NCBI RefSeq assembly: GCF_017355935.1
Contig: NZ_JAFIQT010000006.1
Coordinates: 62,001 to 126,000, forward strand
Direction of reading: 5' to 3'
Source of the DNA: Telluribacter humicola
GTDB lineage: Bacteria > Bacteroidota > Bacteroidia > Cytophagales > Spirosomataceae
Length of the DNA stretch: 64,000 nt
Within the stretch, counting starts at the first letter, position 1; each line of letters begins with the position of its first letter. Shown in pieces: positions 16,518 to 24,102 of the stretch. Made by a program: the position numbers and the translations under genes. The notes under the pieces were generated by a model that did no database searches, was not told the origin of the DNA, and was given only the letters and a program-made list of their open reading frames with translations.

Positions 16518-18659
16518 ATGATTGACGTATCTCATCCATACTTTGATAATAATCTTAGCTGGCTTTCCTATAATTATCGGCTACTGCTCGAAGCCAAGGA
16601 CGAAACTGTACCAGCCCGGGAACGTCTACGCTTTCTGGCCATTTATTCCCATCATATAGATGAATTTTTCCGGGTTCGCATCCCCTCTTTACTCGCTATG
16701 CGTGAGGTGAGTGCCGATATACTCGAGAAACTGAATCTATATCCGGAGCCCCTCCTCGAGCATATCAATGAGACCGTCGAAAATCAGCTAAGTGAGTTTG
16801 GAGATATACTGGCGTCCATGGTAGTGCCGGATCTGAGGCAGAATGGGGTACACCTGTATTTCAAGGAGAACTTTACTCCCGAGCATCAGGAGTACGTCCG
16901 AAAGTACTTTGTTGACAAGGTATACAGGTATATCCAACCGGTATTTCTTAATGGCCGCCGGAGTTCAAAGATCACAATTTTTGAGCCTAATCACCTATAC
17001 TATGTACTCAGGTTGGTAAGACGAAGCGAACCTAATGAAGTCTGGTTTGCCTACGTCAATATTCCCACCAAGCAATTGGGACGCTTTGTTGAATTGCCTG
17101 ATCAGGATGGCGCCAAGCAAGTGGCGTTTCTGGATGATATAGTACGCTTCAATCTGCCGGATCTGTTTCCGGGATATGAAATTCTTGACTGCTTTGCCGT
17201 CAGGACAGAGCGTGATACCGAGCTTTCCTTTGAAGATGATTATCCGCCGGCCATTGCTCAGAAGATTGCCAAGCAGCTGGAGAAGCGTAATTTCATACAG
17301 CCTCATCAGTTCTTTTATGAGATGGGAATGCCCCTCGAAATGAAGGAGTACCTATCTACCCGGGTGGGTATACTGATGTCAGAATTTCACGAGCGGGGCA
17401 GGTACCTGTACTACCAGGATCTGGCTACATTCCCGACTATATTCAAGAAGCTTGATTATCCGGTTCAGAAGCCTGTCAATCACGTAGAGCTGCGGAGAGG
17501 TGAATCAGTATTCGAAACGCTTCAGCGTAACGATCAGATGCTGCATTTGCCGTACCACTCGTACGATCCGGTTGTCAGGTTTTTCAGCGAGGCGGCAGTT
17601 GACCCTTACGTACGTGAGATTTTTGTTTCGCTTTATAAGATCAGCGCCAACTCCTTCATCGTTAACTCACTGATCAGTGCGGCCCGGAACGGTAAGCGGG
17701 TAGTGACCTTTGTGGAATTGAATGCCAAATTTGATATTCAGGAGAGTTTGCGGTGGGCCCGCAAAATGAAGGAGGCCGGGGTGAAGATTATTTTCAGTAT
17801 GCCCGGACTCAAAGTACATGCTAAAATAGCACTGGTAAAGCGTAAGGTCAAGAAAGGGTGGGAGCGCTATGCGTACCTGGGTACCGGCGGCTTTTACCGA
17901 CTGACTTCGCGCGAATTTGTAGATCATGCGCTCCTGACGAGTCACCGTGATATTACCAATGAGCTGGAGCTGCTGTTTGGCTATCTCAGCACCCGCGAAG
18001 AACCAAAAAAATACAAGTACCTGCCCTTTAACTACCTGCAGGTTTCGCAGTTCAATGCTATAAAGAAGCTCGTAGAGTTAATAGATCGCGAGATAACGAA
18101 CAGCAAAGCCGGGTTAAAAGCGGCTATCACCATAAAGCTGAACCAGCTGCAGGATCAGATGCTGATCGGAAAACTGTACCAGGCGGGTAGGGCAGGTGTT
18201 GAGGTAAATATCATCGTCAGCGATTGTTGTTGCCTGATCCCTGAGCTACCAACGATCAGTGATAATATCACTGTTATGCGGCTGGTGGATCGGTATCTAG
18301 AGAATACCCGTATCCTGCATTTTTTCAACCGGGGCAAAGATGAAATATACCTTTCGTCGGGTGACTGGACCTACCGTAACCTGCACCGTAGAATCGATGT
18401 AACGTATCCTATTCTAGATGAATACCTGAAATCACAGATCAGGCAGGTACTCAAAAACTACCTGACTGATAATCAGAAAGCAGTGCGGCTGGATACCTAT
18501 CAGCACAACGTACTGCTATCAACTGAGGCATCCGGTACCAAGGTAAGGGCTCAGGATGCTAACTATCGCCTGACCGAGCGTCTGGAACACCGTACACCAA
18601 GCCTTTTTCCTGAGGTAAGTCCCGGTAAGGTAGTGGTTACTGTTCCGGAGAATGTTTAG
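16518..18659 (+). CDS. ppk1: Polyphosphate kinase 1
   Basis: Reversibly makes inorganic polyphosphate from ATP at the membrane periphery. All four PPK1 regions can be followed: the N domain (opening 'DNNLSWLSYNYRLLLEA', with 'RERLRFLAIYSHHIDEFFRV'), the head domain, and the two PLD-like C domains. The autophosphorylated His is H434 in 'GLKVHAKIAL', followed by 'YLGTGGFY'. The second C domain has 'IYLSSGDWTYRNLHRRID'. Length (713 aa) is in the usual range. The SRAP gene begins 18 nt after its stop, so the two are likely cotranscribed, although no functional link is known. Confidence 0.96.
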   Translation: MIDVSHPYFDNNLSWLSYNYRLLLEAKDETVPARERLRFLAIYSHHIDEFFRVRIPSLLAMREVSADILEKLNLYPEPLLEHINETVENQLSEFGDILASMVVPDLRQNGVHLYFKENFTPEHQEYVRKYFVDKVYRYIQPVFLNGRRSSKITIFEPNHLYYVLRLVRRSEPNEVWFAYVNIPTKQLGRFVELPDQDGAKQVAFLDDIVRFNLPDLFPGYEILDCFAVRTERDTELSFEDDYPPAIAQKIAKQLEKRNFIQPHQFFYEMGMPLEMKEYLSTRVGILMSEFHERGRYLYYQDLATFPTIFKKLDYPVQKPVNHVELRRGESVFETLQRNDQMLHLPYHSYDPVVRFFSEAAVDPYVREIFVSLYKISANSFIVNSLISAARNGKRVVTFVELNAKFDIQESLRWARKMKEAGVKIIFSMPGLKVHAKIALVKRKVKKGWERYAYLGTGGFYRLTSREFVDHALLTSHRDITNELELLFGYLSTREEPKKYKYLPFNYLQVSQFNAIKKLVELIDREITNSKAGLKAAITIKLNQLQDQMLIGKLYQAGRAGVEVNIIVSDCCCLIPELPTISDNITVMRLVDRYLENTRILHFFNRGKDEIYLSSGDWTYRNLHRRIDVTYPILDEYLKSQIRQVLKNYLTDNQKAVRLDTYQHNVLLSTEASGTKVRAQDANYRLTERLEHRTPSLFPEVSPGKVVVTVPENV

Positions 18660-18677
18660 TGACTAAACAATAGGGCT

Positions 18678-19415
18678 ATGTGTTATCACAATTCCTTAGT
18701 TTCCACACCCGATGAACTGGCTAAAAGATACAAGGCAGAGGTAGCTGCTGTGCCAGATTACCAACCTACTTATCATACCAGTGGTTTTGATTTTAGAAAG
18801 TGGCCTATCCTGACCTCGGAACGGCCGGATCAGTTTCAGTACCTGCAGTGGGGCCTATTGCCGCACTGGGTCAAAGATGCTTCCAAAGCACGCCAGCTGC
18901 AAAGTAGTACCCTGAACGCCAGGTGCGAGTCTATCCACGAAAAGCCGGCTTACCGGGAGTCGTATCGGAGAGCTAGGCGTTGCCTTATTCCTTCCACCGG
19001 TTTTTTTGAATGGCAGAAGGTAGGGAAGAAGAAGTACCCTTACTACGTATCACTGACTACTACAAAGATCTTTTCGATGGCCGGGCTGTGGGATGAGTGG
19101 CCAGATAAGGAAACGGGGGAGATAATACAGACCTATACCATGATTACTATTCCGGCCAATCCGCTCATGGCTCGTATCCATAATACCAAAGTGCGAATGC
19201 CCGCCATACTTACCCCAGAAAACGAGAGGAGGTGGCTAAGTCAGGATACCCGGGAAGAAGAGCTTAAAGAGATCTTACAGCCTATTTCGGACACTGTCAT
19301 GCAAGCTTACACTGTTAGCCCGCTGGTAACATCCCATTCTGACGATAGTAATACAAAGGCAGTTATAGAGTCTTACTCATACCCGGAGCTTACCCAGCAG
19401 CAGTCGTTATTCTAG
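18678..19415 (+). CDS. SOS response-associated peptidase (SRAP/HMCES/YedK)
   Basis: Protects abasic sites in single-stranded DNA by forming a covalent thiazolidine link through Cys2. The protein begins Met-Cys2 as required, so the ATG at 18678 is well supported. The conserved 'TLNARCESIHEKPAYRES', the catalytic-Glu segment 'IPSTGFFEW' and the His/Arg segment 'RIHNTKVRMPAIL' are all present. At 245 aa it is typical. It follows ppk1 closely and ends before a strong terminator. Confidence 0.94.
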   Translation: MCYHNSLVSTPDELAKRYKAEVAAVPDYQPTYHTSGFDFRKWPILTSERPDQFQYLQWGLLPHWVKDASKARQLQSSTLNARCESIHEKPAYRESYRRARRCLIPSTGFFEWQKVGKKKYPYYVSLTTTKIFSMAGLWDEWPDKETGEIIQTYTMITIPANPLMARIHNTKVRMPAILTPENERRWLSQDTREEELKEILQPISDTVMQAYTVSPLVTSHSDDSNTKAVIESYSYPELTQQQSLF

Positions 19416-19437
19416 GCTGAAAATATCTATACATGCA

Positions 19438-19476
19438 AAAGGGCAGGAAACTAATACGCTTTCCTGCCCTTTTTTA
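19438..19476. terminator. Bidirectional terminator after the SRAP gene
   Basis: A perfect 13-bp stem (19438-19450 with 19460-19472, AAAGGGCAGGAAA/TTTCCTGCCCTTT) with a 9-nt loop and T-run; A-run on the other side serves the convergent ROK gene. Confidence 0.9.
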
Positions 19477-19492
19477 TAAGGTTAACAGTGTT

Positions 19493-20419
19493 CTACTTGA
19501 AAGTAAGCATGGCTGCACCGAATACACCGGCTGAGTCACCCAGCTTAGGCCGCAGGATGGGTGTTTCGAAGCTATGGTTAAAGACATACTTTTCGGCGCG
19601 CTTAGGTCCCTCTGTATAGAGGAGGTCAATATTGCCTACACCACCGCCCAGTACGATTGCATCGGGGTCCAGAATATTCACAATTACAGTGATAGCCTGA
19701 CCAAATCCTTCAAGTAGGCGGTCTATCGTCGCTGTAGCGTGCGGATCGTTACCTTCGTGGTATCTTTCCACGATCTGAGGGAGTTTGAGCGCAGTACCGC
19801 TTCTTTCCTGGTAGAATCGCTGTAAGGCAGGACCGGACAATACCTGCTCTACGCAGCCCTGCTTGCCACAGTAGCAGTCGTAACCGCCCGGCTCCAGTAC
19901 ATTATGGCCCCACTCGCCGCCAATCCCCTGCATACCGTTCAGCACAAATGGCTGCCCGTCATTTCCACGGAGTACTATACCCCCTCCAACGCCGGTGCCC
20001 ATAATCACACCGAACACTGATCTAAAGTTGGGAGCCACATCTTTAACCCCACCCATTAAAGCCTCGGCCAGAGCGAAGCAATTGGCGTCGTTGGCAATGG
20101 AAATAGGCATACCCAACTTGGTTTCAAGATCCCTATGCATGGGCATACCGTTGAGTGAAGTAGTATTACAGCCCTTCATAGTCTGACGGGCCGGATCTAC
20201 CGTACCGGGTGTACCAATACCAAGTACATCGGGCTTGGAGCCGGTTTCGGCCTTCATAATATCAACTAATGTAGCGATACGGCCAATAATATGCTCATAG
20301 CCTTTATATGACTCAGTGTCAATGCGGTGTCGGAATATAACCGCATCGGGCGATGGACTTGATAATATAACCCCTTCTACTTTGGTACCTCCCAAGTCAA
20401 TTCCCCAGTAAGTTTGCAT
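19493..20419 (-). CDS. ROK family sugar kinase
   Basis: Phosphorylates a hexose or amino sugar with ATP; glucokinase or fructokinase are the likeliest options but specificity is not readable. The ATP-binding start 'WGIDLGGTKVEGVIL' opens the protein, the ROK zinc motif is 'CYCGKQGCVEQ' (about residues 187-197) with 'GGEWGHN' before it, and 'IGTPGTVDP' and 'GTGVGGGIVL' follow the family. No helix-turn-helix is fused, so it is a kinase rather than a NagC/XylR-type repressor. Divergent from the broken peroxiredoxin gene. Confidence 0.91.
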   Translation of the reverse strand: MQTYWGIDLGGTKVEGVILSSPSPDAVIFRHRIDTESYKGYEHIIGRIATLVDIMKAETGSKPDVLGIGTPGTVDPARQTMKGCNTTSLNGMPMHRDLETKLGMPISIANDANCFALAEALMGGVKDVAPNFRSVFGVIMGTGVGGGIVLRGNDGQPFVLNGMQGIGGEWGHNVLEPGGYDCYCGKQGCVEQVLSGPALQRFYQERSGTALKLPQIVERYHEGNDPHATATIDRLLEGFGQAITVIVNILDPDAIVLGGGVGNIDLLYTEGPKRAEKYVFNHSFETPILRPKLGDSAGVFGAAMLTFK

Positions 20420-20536
20420 ATGTGTAGTAGTTCAGAAAAGAAAATGAAATCAGTCAGTCATAAACCATAGCCCGGTAGGGCTGGTTCTTGCATATAAACT
20501 TACGAATCATACCCAAAACACAAAAACATTTCTGTA

Positions 20537-21004
20537 ATGGCGATCAAAAAGGGCGACAAGGCTCCCTCCTTCACACTTTACAACACAAATAAAAAAGAAG
20601 TAACACTGGAAGATTTCCGTGGCAGGAATCTGATCATTCATTTCTTTCCACTCGCTTTTACCGGTACCTGTACTACTCAGTTATGTACCATGCGGGATAA
20701 TCTCTCAATCTATCAAAACCTGGATGCCGAAGTAGTAGGTATCTCGGTGGACTCACCCTTTGCACTGGCTCGCTACAAGGAAGATCAAAGCTATAACTTT
20801 GATTTACTTTCGGATTTCAATCGGGAGACAAGCCAGGCGTATGGGGCTTACTAAGATGAGTTCATGCTTGGGCTGAGAGGTATCTCCAAGCGGGCCGCTT
20901 TTGTAGTAGATAAAGAAGGAGTTATACAATATGTAGAAATTTTAGACGATGCCAGAGAGCTTCCAGACTTTGGTGCCCTCAAGGATACATTAGAGGCTAT
21001 GTGA
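20537..21004 (+). pseudogene. Peroxiredoxin (AhpC/TSA family) interrupted by an in-frame TAA
   Basis: Would reduce peroxides in the cytoplasm. The first 105 codons carry the redoxin fold start ('GDKAPSFTLYN'), the peroxidatic cysteine in 'PLAFTGTC' (C45) and C50 in 'QLCTMRD'. Codon 106 is TAA (20852-20854), right after 'SQAYGAY'. The same frame then continues without shift for 49 codons ('DEFMLGLRGISKRAAFVVDKEG' in two pieces, then 'PDFGALKDTLEAM') to TGA at 21002-21004, restoring the normal length of about 155 aa. Relatives usually have Tyr or Glu at this spot, so a single base change (for example TAT or TAC to TAA) explains it. No internal ATG suggests a functional second piece. It may be a true nonsense mutation, a readthrough site or a sequencing error. 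Confidence 0.85.
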
Positions 21005-21039
21005 TTGATACGTAGTGCTTTCTTGTAATTTTAGAGTCC

Positions 21040-21073
21040 TTTGCCACGCCTTATCAGTGTTAGGTGTGGCAAA
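21040..21073 (+). terminator. Hairpin after the peroxiredoxin gene
   Basis: A 12-bp stem with one G-T pair (TTTGCCACGCCT 21040-21051, AGGTGTGGCAAA 21062-21073) and a 10-nt loop, 36 nt past the final stop. There is no strong T-run. It lies between the peroxiredoxin and TetR genes. Confidence 0.55.
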
Positions 21074-21100
21074 TCAGCTTAAAAATAAAGGTTAACAGCG

Positions 21101-21131
21101 TTTGGAAAGCCCATCAGATTTTTTATATTTG
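21101..21131 (+). promoter_or_regulatory. Complete Bacteroidota promoter for the TetR gene
   Basis: TTTG (21101-21104) and TATATTTG (21124-21131) are separated by 19 nt, matching both the -33 and -7 elements of the Bacteroidota primary sigma factor. The ATG is at 21177, giving a leader of about 40 nt. This is the clearest two-part promoter I found in the window. Confidence 0.75.
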
Positions 21132-21176
21132 AAAGCAATTACTCTAATCCACCATCTAAAATACGAGAATTGCTGA

Positions 21177-21770
21177 ATGGGAATCATCGAACGCCGCGAA
21201 CGCCTCAAAAAACAGGTACGTTCTGACATTGTAAAAACGGCAAAAGAAATTGCCCGTGAAGATGGCTGGCAATCTGTCTCCATCCGTAAGATCGCCGATG
21301 TTATCGAGTACAGTCCCCCGATCCTTTATGAGTATTTTGAGAGTAAAGACAAGTTACTCGAAACGATACGTGCCGAAGGTTTTGCAGCGCTAAGAGATGA
21401 ATTTGAACGGATCAAGCACGTGTATCGTCAGCCCGAAAAACAGTTGGCTGAAATAGCGCAAGCTATATGGAACTTCTCGGTAGAGCAGCCCGAAGTGTTT
21501 CAGGTAATGTTTAACCTAGAAGGAGCCTACTGCCAGTCCAAGCAGGTATACATACAGGAGATGAATATCGTCAAGAACCCTGTATGGGAGATGATTGCGA
21601 CGCTTCGGCCCAAGTCTGGAGAAATGGTAACCAAGACATACTATGAGTGGTGGTGCCTTACTTATGGTTTTATAAGTATCACCATGACCACTCAGCCGCG
21701 CCATGCGATACCTCATGCCGAACCCATCTATATGGAAGGTGTAAGGCGATTTATTCGCAGCGTGATGTAA
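21177..21770 (+). CDS. TetR/AcrR family transcriptional regulator
   Basis: Dimeric DNA-binding repressor that responds to a small ligand. The N-terminal helix-turn-helix covers about residues 14-60 ('IVKTAKEIAREDGWQSVSI' then 'PILYEYFESKDKLLE'). The C-terminal ligand domain has no further recognisable family signature. Length (197 aa) is normal. It has its own promoter and a strong terminator, so it is monocistronic. Its target is not apparent; the neighbouring peroxiredoxin or the divergent/convergent genes carry no obvious shared palindrome. Confidence 0.9.
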   Translation: MGIIERRERLKKQVRSDIVKTAKEIAREDGWQSVSIRKIADVIEYSPPILYEYFESKDKLLETIRAEGFAALRDEFERIKHVYRQPEKQLAEIAQAIWNFSVEQPEVFQVMFNLEGAYCQSKQVYIQEMNIVKNPVWEMIATLRPKSGEMVTKTYYEWWCLTYGFISITMTTQPRHAIPHAEPIYMEGVRRFIRSVM

Positions 21771-21771
21771 C

Positions 21772-21807
21772 AAAAGGAAAGGGACGCATCAGCGTCCCTT
21801 TCCTTTT
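21772..21807. terminator. Bidirectional terminator between TetR and serine acetyltransferase genes
   Basis: A perfect 16-bp stem (21772-21787 with 21792-21807) rich in GC at its apex, with a 4-nt loop (ATCA), T-run on the plus strand and A-run on the other side. It starts 2 nt after the TetR stop and touches the stop of the convergent gene. Confidence 0.92.
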
Positions 21808-22739
21808 TATGCTATCTGTTGCTTTACCTCTACCTTGCTTTGGTGATAAACCTGCGAATAGGGCGGTACACTCTTAGTAAGCCAGGCATTACCACCAATC
21901 ACCGAATCGCGGCCAACCACGGTATTACCTCCCAGAATGGTCGCATTGGCGTAGACTACTACATTATCCTCAATAGTTGGGTGTCGCTTGTGTGAGGCCA
22001 GGGACTTAGCCACGTACGTGGCCCCCAGCGTTACCCCCTGGTATATCTTCACATTATTTCCAATATGGGTAGTTTCTCCGATTACTACACCCGTTCCGTG
22101 GTCAATAAAGAATGATTTACCAATCGTGGCACCCGGATGTATATCAATCCCTGTTTGTCCGTGTGCAAACTCAGTCAGCATGCGGGGGAGCAAGGGTACT
22201 TCACAGGTCATAAGCAGGTGCGCTATGCGGTACGATGCTATGGCCATAAAGCCAGGATAAATAGCAATAACCTCTTCGATACCTACGGAGGCAGGATCAT
22301 TGTCAGTAATAGCCTGAGCATCCAGCATCAGCAGATCATACGTATCAGGTAGCTGGGAAAAGAAGTCATACACGATATCTTCCCGACTACGCTCCAGCTG
22401 AGGATCCAATGGTTTAAGCAGGCAGTCCAGTTGCTTCTGTAATTCCTTATAAGCGCCTGGTAGTCCGGCCGGGTTATTAGATTCTTTACAATCCTGACAT
22501 ATGGGAAAAAGAAAATTAATAAGACGCTGTAAGAAATGTCCGCACTCGTGCCGTGACGGCAGACGGTAGCGATACTTGTGATTCTGGTCAGCTAAACGCT
22601 GAAAGAAAATCTCTTGCTGTTCAATAGTCATCTGGTGCTGCTGTAAAAAGAACTCAACCGATTCAGCTACTTTTTTTTGATAAACAAAGATAGTTGAGAA
22701 AAGATTGTTCAAAACTACGACTTTATCAGGTATACCCAT
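21807..22739 (-). CDS. cysE: Serine O-acetyltransferase
   Basis: Acetylates L-serine with acetyl-CoA in the first step of cysteine synthesis. The C-terminal half is a left-handed beta-helix of hexapeptide repeats, with the family sequence '[19 protein letters not shown]' and '[20 protein letters not shown]'. The N-terminal ~150 residues are helical. At 310 aa it is longer than E. coli CysE and resembles the EpsC-type form common in Bacteroidota. ATG at 22739. No cysteine synthase gene is adjacent. Confidence 0.88.
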   Translation of the reverse strand: MGIPDKVVVLNNLFSTIFVYQKKVAESVEFFLQQHQMTIEQQEIFFQRLADQNHKYRYRLPSRHECGHFLQRLINFLFPICQDCKESNNPAGLPGAYKELQKQLDCLLKPLDPQLERSREDIVYDFFSQLPDTYDLLMLDAQAITDNDPASVGIEEVIAIYPGFMAIASYRIAHLLMTCEVPLLPRMLTEFAHGQTGIDIHPGATIGKSFFIDHGTGVVIGETTHIGNNVKIYQGVTLGATYVAKSLASHKRHPTIEDNVVVYANATILGGNTVVGRDSVIGGNAWLTKSVPPYSQVYHQSKVEVKQQIA

Positions 22740-23061
22740 AAATTTTAAGGCAGCTACTCTAGCCTCAGTGATAATCTAAGATAGCTGTTCGGGTAGTTGT
22801 ACCAAATTTTACCCACTAGCCACAGTTCGAGGTTTGATTTAATGCCTATTGATATGTTGAGATTCTACAAGTTTTGACCGTTTACGAAATGAAACTCTGT
22901 ACCTAGAACAAGCAATGAGTTGATTTAATGGCAATTGAGCTTTTATAGATATAGTGAGGTATGAATATTTTATATATGAAGACAAGTATTTGTAAGCCAA
23001 CCGATTTATCTGTATATTAGAGTTAATTGCGAATAGTATGTGCTTATAAAACCTAAACCGT
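22740..23061. other. Non-coding interval with a 19-nt direct repeat
   Basis: About 320 nt between divergent cysE and the lipoprotein hydrolase. It is AT-rich and without a supportable gene. The only notable element is the pair of near-identical 19-mers listed separately. No exact TAnnTTTG element was found. Confidence 0.55.
22834..22938. repeat. Two 19-nt direct repeats, 86 bp apart
   Basis: TTGATTTAATGCCTATTGA (22834-22852) and TTGATTTAATGGCAATTGA (22920-22938) agree at 17 of 19 positions. They lie in the divergent intergenic region and could be paired binding sites for one regulator, or chance in AT-rich DNA. Confidence 0.5.
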
Positions 23062-23961
23062 ATGAAGTTTTTAAAGTCTCTTTCCTTATATATCCTATTA
23101 CTCTTTACCCCTCTATTTTTAACATCCTGCTTCTCTAAATACCGGACTACCGCAAGGGAGGTAAGGAAGCATTATGCTAAGAAAGAAGTAAAGCCAAGAG
23201 TAATGTGTATCGAGAATGATACAATTTGCGTGCAGGTAGCGACAGTAGGAGCAGATACTCTTCCTATGTTGCTGCTTATACATGGAGCGCCCGGAGCGTG
23301 GTGGGGGTATATGAACTTACTGGATGATCCCGAACTCCAGAAGCGCTTTCATATCGTATCAGTAGACAGACTGGGCTATGGCAAATCAAGATGGAAAAAG
23401 AAGAGGCACGTTACATCTATTGAGATGCATGCCCGTAGCTTACTTCCTGTGCTAAAGCTTAATAAATCCAAAGAGAAAGTTGTTGTGCTGGGACGATCTT
23501 ACGGAGCACCGATTGCAGCTCAGCTTACAGTACTAGCATCAGAAGAGGTAAAGCAGCTCATCATGGTTTCGCCGGTAATAGATCCGGATAAGGAACGTTT
23601 CTATTGGTTTTCCAAATGGGGCAGAAACCCTATCGTAAAACTCTTCCTTCCCCGTGAATTCAACGCAGCCACTGCCGAGAAATATTCACATTCTGCCGAA
23701 CTACGACGAATGTTGCCTATATGGGAAAATCTCACAGTACCTACTACAGTAATCCAGGGAGGTAATGACTGGATCGCCGATCCGGCTAACATTGAATTCG
23801 CTAAAAAGCATATTCCGAGTGCTCAGGCTCAATATATATATTTGCCCAAAGCCGGTCATATGATTACCTTTTCTCACAAAGATATGATTAAGGAAATGGT
23901 GCTTAAGTCAAATATGTATGTCGACCGTACCATCACTGTTGATTTTGCTTCTGGCCGATAA
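23062..23961 (+). CDS. Lipoprotein alpha/beta hydrolase
   Basis: A membrane-anchored hydrolase of the alpha/beta fold. The N-terminus is a lipoprotein signal with lipobox LTSC (Cys at about residue 23). The oxyanion region 'LIHGAPGAWWGY' (about 73-84) precedes the nucleophile elbow GRSYG (Ser at about 144); a late Asp ('GGNDWIADP', about 233-241) and His ('KAGHMITF', about 266-273) complete a triad. Substrate is unknown; proteins of this type are esterases or peptidases. The ATG at 23062 gives the signal peptide. A terminator follows. Confidence 0.86.
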   Translation: MKFLKSLSLYILLLFTPLFLTSCFSKYRTTAREVRKHYAKKEVKPRVMCIENDTICVQVATVGADTLPMLLLIHGAPGAWWGYMNLLDDPELQKRFHIVSVDRLGYGKSRWKKKRHVTSIEMHARSLLPVLKLNKSKEKVVVLGRSYGAPIAAQLTVLASEEVKQLIMVSPVIDPDKERFYWFSKWGRNPIVKLFLPREFNAATAEKYSHSAELRRMLPIWENLTVPTTVIQGGNDWIADPANIEFAKKHIPSAQAQYIYLPKAGHMITFSHKDMIKEMVLKSNMYVDRTITVDFASGR

Positions 23962-23985
23962 CATTTCCAGATAAAATTAATAACG

Positions 23986-24016
23986 AAAACGCCAGGTAGT
24001 ATATACCTGGCGTTTT
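23986..24016. terminator. Terminator after the lipoprotein hydrolase
   Basis: A perfect 13-bp stem (AAAACGCCAGGTA 23986-23998, TACCTGGCGTTTT 24004-24016) with a 5-nt loop; symmetrical, so it can also act on minus-strand transcripts from the polysaccharide locus. Confidence 0.85.
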
Positions 24017-24102
24017 GACGTATAAAGGAGTACCTTTCTTACTTCCTGGTACCTACTGTTGTGATAGCTACCAAATAAATGATTTATGAGAGTACCATAG
24101 TA

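Noticed and set aside
20471-20484. Small palindrome AGCCC-GGTA-GGGCT between the ROK and peroxiredoxin genes
   Set aside because: Only five paired bases and no conserved context; too weak to call a regulatory site.
20852-20854. Selenocysteine or pyrrolysine at the peroxiredoxin stop
   Set aside because: The codon is TAA, not TGA or TAG, and there is no recoding hairpin of the expected type directly after it.
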